From Eutypa lata (lineage: Eukaryota; Ascomycota; Sordariomycetes; Xylariales; Diatrypaceae): 64,000 nucleotides of DNA. Both the position numbers and the translations under genes were made by a program. Under the pieces are notes generated by a model, which saw only the letters and a program-made list of their open reading frames with translations, did no database searches and was not told the DNA's origin. Of this stretch, positions 59,459 to 64,000 are shown piece by piece (position 1 is the first letter of the stretch; each line of letters begins with the position of its first letter). The stretch is from assembly GCA_022661535.1 (NCBI GenBank), contig JAKULF010000011.1:1860001-1924000 (forward strand), written 5' to 3'.

Positions 59459-62400
59459 ATGGACGACCTCTTTGACGTCTTCAACAATCAACCGGCTGCA
59501 AAGTCGAAAAGCGAGCCCAAGGCCGACTCCCAATCATCTCCTCCTGCGAAGTCTAAGAGATCTAAGAATAAGAGCAAGAAGAGGAATGCGGATGGCGGTA
59601 TGAAGAATGGGGATGCTGCATCTGCCCCTTCTGTCCCTGAGGTCGACATGGCCGATGTTCAGCCATCTTCCTCGGAAGAGGGCGGCATTGACGAGACAGT
59701 ATCTGAGAACCAACAAGACAGCAAGCGACGGAGGAAAGACGGTGCTGCAGAGCCGGTACTGACAGATACCTTCGAGACTGCTGAATCGAGAGAGCTTGCC
59801 GCTGCCGAGGGCTTTGCGCCTACCAAGGACGAATCTGCTCTTGTCCTGTCGCACAACATCCAACATCAAGTCGCACTCCCACCCGATCTCGATTACGAGT
59901 ATGTTCCACTCTCTGAACACAAACCGCCCGAGGAACCAGCCAGATCATGGCCGTTCAACCTAGATCCCTTTCAACGTATATCTATCTCTTCCATTGAACG
60001 AGATGAAAGCGTTCTAGTGTCGGCGCATACGAGTGCTGGTAAGACTGTTGTGGCTGAATATGCCATTGCGCAATGTCTCAAGAGGAACCAACGAGTCATC
60101 TACACAAGTCCTATTAAGGCCTTAAGTAACCAAAAGTACCGTGAGTTCAACGAGGCTTTTGGAGATGTCGGTCTCATGACTGGTGACGTGACCATCAACC
60201 CGACTGCTAGTTGTCTAGTTATGACCACCGAAATTCTTCGTTCCATGTTGTACAGGGGATCGGAGATTATGCGCGAAGTAGCCTGGGTGGTATTCGACGA
60301 AATTCATTACATGCGAGACAAAACCCGTGGTGTTGTGTGGGAGGAAACCATCATTCTTTTGCCAGATAAGGTTCGATACGTCTTCCTGTCTGCCACTATC
60401 CCCAACGCTTTCCAATTTGCCGAGTGGATTGCCAAGATCCATCGACAAGCATGTCACGTCGTCTATACCGACTTCCGGCCTACACCTCTCCAGAATTACT
60501 TCTTTCCAGCTGGTGGAAATGGAATCTTCCTTGTGGTGGACGAGAAGGGTGTCTTCAGAGAGAACAACTTCAACAAGACGATGCAGAAGATTGAAGAGAA
60601 GAAAGGAGCCGATCCTAATGACATCGATGCGAGATCAAAAGGGAAGGGCAAAAATAAGAAGTTCAACAAGGGAGGCAGGGATGAGAGTCAAGCCGATATT
60701 CAGAAGATCATCAAGATGATCATGAACAAGAACTTCAACCCGGTCATCGTATTCAATTTCAGCAAGAGAGAGTGTGAGGGGCTGGCCTTGAGTACTTCTA
60801 AATTCGCTTTCAATGATGATAGTGAGAAAGCCATGGTTCGGAAAGTGTTTACTAGTGCCATTGAAGCTCTTTCCGAGGAAGATCGAGAGCTTCCCCAGAT
60901 TTCGAATATTCTTCCTCTTTTGGAGAAGGGTATAGGTGTTCATCACTCTGGTCTACTGCCCATCCTCAAGGAGACGATCGAAATTCTCTTCCAGGAGGGC
61001 TTGATCAAGGTCCTTTTCGCCACAGAAACCTTCTCCATCGGTTTGAACATGCCGGCAAAGACCGTTATCTTCACTAAAGTCACAAAGTGGGACGGTACTA
61101 CAGTTCGACCAATAACACCGTCTGAGTATATTCAGATGGCCGGACGTGCTGGTCGAAGAGGTCTCGACGACCGCGGAATCGTTATCATGATGATCGATGA
61201 CAAGATGGAACCCGAAACAGCAAAAACCATTGTTGTCGGGCAACAGGACCGTCTTAACTCTGCATTCTACCTGGGCTACAACATGGTTCTGAACCTACTG
61301 AGGATAGAGGCGATATCACCCGAGTTCATGCTAGAAAACTGCTTCTTCCAATTTCAGAATACTGCCAGCGTTGCCGGTCTCGAACATGAGTTGATGAAGT
61401 TACAGCAGGAGAGGGATGAGATGCCTATCCCTGATGAAACAACGATCAAGGACTACTATGGATTACGCCAGCAGATCTCCACATATACGAAGGACATGCT
61501 TTCTATCATTCAGCATCCGAACCACTGCCTCGAATTTCTGCAACCAGGCCGACTTGTTCAAATTCAGGACCCGAAGACGGGGAGGGATTTCGGTTGGGGT
61601 ATTATTCTGGATTTCATCAAGCGCAGAGACCCTAAGTTTGGCGAGAAGGAGTATGAACCTCAGGAGTCATACTTTATCGATGTCTTCCTTCGCTTTGACC
61701 CGACTTGCACCCCCTTTGGCTCTTTGAGTGCCAAGACAGCGATGCCTGAAGGCGCTAGGCCTAGTGATCCTAGCCATGAGTGCATCTTCGAGGCCGTACC
61801 TTGTATGCTAACCTGCATCAAAGCTCTGAGTCAAATTCGATTGTTCATGCCTAAGGATAAGGACAAGGATCAAGACAAGAAAGTGAAGACCCGCGAAGAA
61901 AAAGAAGCAATCAGGGAGTTGATGTACAAATCACTTAAGGAGACAGAACGACGCTTCCCGGACGGCATACCCATCTTAGACCCTATTGAAAACATGAACA
62001 TTACGGATGATGGGTTTAAGAAGCTACTTCGCAAGATCGAGGTGCTCGAGTCTCGTCTGCTGGCTAACCCCCTTCACGGATCACCTCTCCTGCCTGACCT
62101 CTGGGAACAATACTCGAAAAAGATTGGCATTATCGATGACATCAAGGCCCATAAGAAGAAGATTGCCAAGGCCCATTCGATCGCGCAACTCGATGAACTC
62201 AAGTCGAGAAAGCGAGTACTCCGACGCCTTGGGTTCATCAACGAATCCGAGGTCGTGGAACTGAAGGCCCGCGTAGCCTGCGAGATTTCATCGACAGAAG
62301 GACACGAGTTACTACTGTCAGAACTGCTGTTCAACCGATTCTTTAACGAGCTCTCACCCGAGCTATGCGCCGCCATTTTGAGCGTTTTCATCTTCGATGA

Positions 62401-62863
62401 ACGACTGGAGGCTACGCCTCTACCCGACGAACTTATGAAGCCTTTCACGCAGATCCAAGCCCAGGCTCGCATCATTGCTAAGGTTAGCCAGGAGAGCAAG
62501 CTCGACGTGAACGAAGAAGAGTACGTCCAAGGTCTGAAGTGGCAGCTCGTCGAGACCGTCTACACTTGGGCAAAGGGAAAGCCGTTTGCCGAAGTCTGGT
62601 ACGTTTTTTTCCCCTTCCCCCCTCCTCACATAAGAAAAATCTCTTGATTTGTGTATGTATATCTACTGACGTCTTTCTCTAGCAAAATGACGGATGCCTT
62701 CGAAGGTTCCCTGATTCGTCTATTCCGCCGCCTCGAGGAGCTGTTGCGCCAGATGGCGCAGGCCGGAAAGGTAATGGGTAGCGAGGAACTGACGAACAAA
62801 TTCGAGGAGAGTTTGGCGAAGATCCGCCGCGACATTGTGGCTACCCAGTCTCTCTACCTTTAA
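59459..62863 (+). CDS. mtr4: exosome-associated RNA helicase MTR4 (Dob1)
   Basis: Ski2-like DExH helicase of the TRAMP/exosome pathway that unwinds nuclear RNA substrates such as rRNA spacers. Exons 59459-62598 and 62683-62863 (phase 2), 1106 residues, the usual MTR4 length. The N-terminus is charged and disordered. Walker A is SAHTSAGKT near residue 190, DEIH near 280 (VFDEIHYMRD), SAT near 310 (FLSATIPN), motif V/VI QMAGRAGRRGLDDRG near 560. Then come the arch/KOW region (PGRLVQIQDPKTGRDFGWGIILDFIKRRDPKFGEKEYEPQESYFID in family position) and the DSHCT C-terminal helical domain (LSELLFNRFFNELSPELCAAILSVF, then MTDAFEGSLIRLFRRLEELLRQM). The splice restores VCKMTDAFEGS. Ends ATQSLYL, the conserved terminus. 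Confidence 0.97.
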
Positions 62864-63695
62864 GCTTCTTTGCATTCGCTTTTATGTGTTCTATGCCGCT
62901 TTATTATAATGGTAGGTGATCTAGTAGGGCTGGCGAAGACTCATCTTCCAATACTCCCTCGATATGCGGAACTTAGTCTAGGGGCTTATATTATAACTGA
63001 ACTCCTTTGCTTTATTCTACACTGTCAGGGCATATTGAGGGGTCTTACCGTCAACTTACCGTCATGGTGTTTTCTGGGGCGGCCCTTATTACTTGCATTT
63101 GTTACTGGAGTTTGGAGGATGAATACCACTTGCCTTTGTTTTTACCCCCCACCACGTAGACCTACGACGCGATAGCGACGTACGTGGACATCCCAACCAC
63201 CCCCGGAATGTCTAATGGGAAGGCTCTTGTTTTTTTGTTACTGTATTTCCCCCTTTTGCTTTTTTCTCTTTAAAAACCATAGCACTTATTGTATTAGGTA
63301 GATCAACTCGAGCTTCGCTACCGTTGGCGATGCTCAACCCGTCTTTCGTGTCCCTGCTTGTCTGGATTGGTTGATTGGTTGATTGATTGATTGTATGAAT
63401 CTGGGAATGTGATGACGATGTAATAATTGCCCGTCTGACACAAGTTCTATGTTATACACGCCTGCTTGCCGTTCTTGAAATTGAATCCCGCCCCCTAACA
63501 CCATGCCATGCTGCCATGCTGAGAATGTATACTTTCCACCGTGAACGCCGAACAATGCAAGTACTTACCAGCTCCCCCCGTCACAAACAGAAACGCCCAC
63601 TCGCAGTACTCTTCTGTATCAATGCATGTAAAAAACAACACTCACATCACACCTAGATTGCTCCCTCAGATTAGGTCAGGTTTTCTCTCTCTCTC
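62864..63695. other. 3' intergenic between MTR4 and DSC3
   Basis: About 830 bases between convergent stop codons. Contains a (TTGA)n tract at about 63368-63393 and polypyrimidine CTCTCTCT just before the DSC3 stop. A 101-codon plus frame at 62870-63175 follows directly after MTR4 and has no recognisable content. Confidence 0.5.
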
Positions 63696-64000
63696 TCACC
63701 TCTCCCCCGAAATTGCCCTAATAACCCCAATCAAGACACTAAACAAAACCCCCACACCGACCATGAACCGACTCCGGCCACTACTCATGCCCTCCTCGCG
63801 CATCAACCAAGCCCCGCTCCCCAGCGGCCACAGGAACCCCGTCACCACGCCGCGCACCAGCACATCAATCGTACCCGCGATGCCGGACGCTCCACCACCT
63901 CCACCACCACCACCAGCGGTTAAAACAGCTTCATCCGTATCCCCGAACCCCCCAGCCCCGGTCCCGGGAGCGGTCGTGAGCAGACCCCCTCCCGCCGAGG
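63696..64000 (-). CDS. dsc3: DSC E3 ubiquitin ligase complex subunit 3, 3' end (partial)
   Basis: C-terminal 101 codons of a gene that continues past the right edge. DSC3 belongs to the Golgi/ER Dsc ubiquitin-ligase complex, which activates SREBP-type factors in fungi; this tail (DUF2407 C-terminal) is membrane-embedded. A Gly-rich linker leads into IDVLVRGVVTGFLWPLGSGAW, a likely membrane segment, then LMREEGMSSGRSRFM and a second hydrophobic helix MVGVGVLFSVLIGVIRAI. The FLWPLGS..W.MREEG..S pattern is what marks it. The stop is TGA at 63698-63696. A poly-Gly run (GGGGGGGG) comes from CCA/CCACCT repeats at 63890-63917. Confidence 0.75.
   Translation of the reverse strand, partial: SAGGGLLTTAPGTGAGGFGDTDEAVLTAGGGGGGGGASGIAGTIDVLVRGVVTGFLWPLGSGAWLMREEGMSSGRSRFMVGVGVLFSVLIGVIRAISGER

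Overview
The window reads as nuclear DNA of a filamentous ascomycete (Pezizomycotina). Genes are split by short spliceosomal introns (mostly 45-350 nt, GTAAGT-like donors, CTAAC/CTGAC branch sites, CAG/TAG acceptors). The proteins have fungal architectures: YSH1, BCD1, an Scd6/Sum2-type LSM14 protein, DSC3 with a DUF2407-type tail, and a GT8 enzyme. Intergenic DNA is full of TAGGTA/TACCTA tetranucleotide islands. A Sordariomycete, perhaps Xylariales, is my guess from general impression; no taxonomic marker was tested.

Layout: positions 1-8.2 kb are gene-poor and AT-rich, with simple repeats and no gene I can support. From 8.2 kb onward genes come about every 3 kb: ARPC5 (+), a degenerate tRNA-like sequence, a 950-residue C2H2 zinc-finger array protein (+), NDUFAF5 (-), AP-2 alpha adaptin (+), an unrecognised low-complexity membrane protein (+), a GT8 glycosyltransferase (-), a PLP-homeostasis (YggS/PROSC) protein (-), an unrecognised protein with a duplicated Trp motif (-), a kinase with a degenerate FHA-like N-terminus (+), a broken LYS2-type aminoadipate reductase fragment (-), BCD1 (+), SCD6/SUM2 (+), a doubtful small gene (-), a Nit-type amidase (+), a Cys-rich secreted protein (-), TAF4 (-), YSH1/CPSF73 (+), a short C2H2 protein with a coiled-coil tail (+), COX8 (-), MTR4 (+), and the 3' end of DSC3 (-) running off the right edge.

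Most genes are unrelated housekeeping functions: actin nucleation, endocytosis, complex I assembly, cytochrome oxidase, snoRNP assembly, mRNA 3'-end processing, exosome helicase, TFIID, ER/Golgi ubiquitin ligase. I see no biosynthetic cluster, no intact transposon and no clear new multi-gene system. Two divergent pairs probably share a promoter region: TAF4/YSH1 and COX8/MTR4. The most unusual items are the LYS2-like pseudogene, an 11-bp direct duplication at both boundaries of an intron in the Nit gene, a 14-nt microexon in AP-2 alpha, a 17-copy coding minisatellite, and two proteins I cannot place in a family.

Exon coordinates were worked out by hand from splice consensus, reading-frame closure and family sequence continuity. 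They are models, not transcript evidence.
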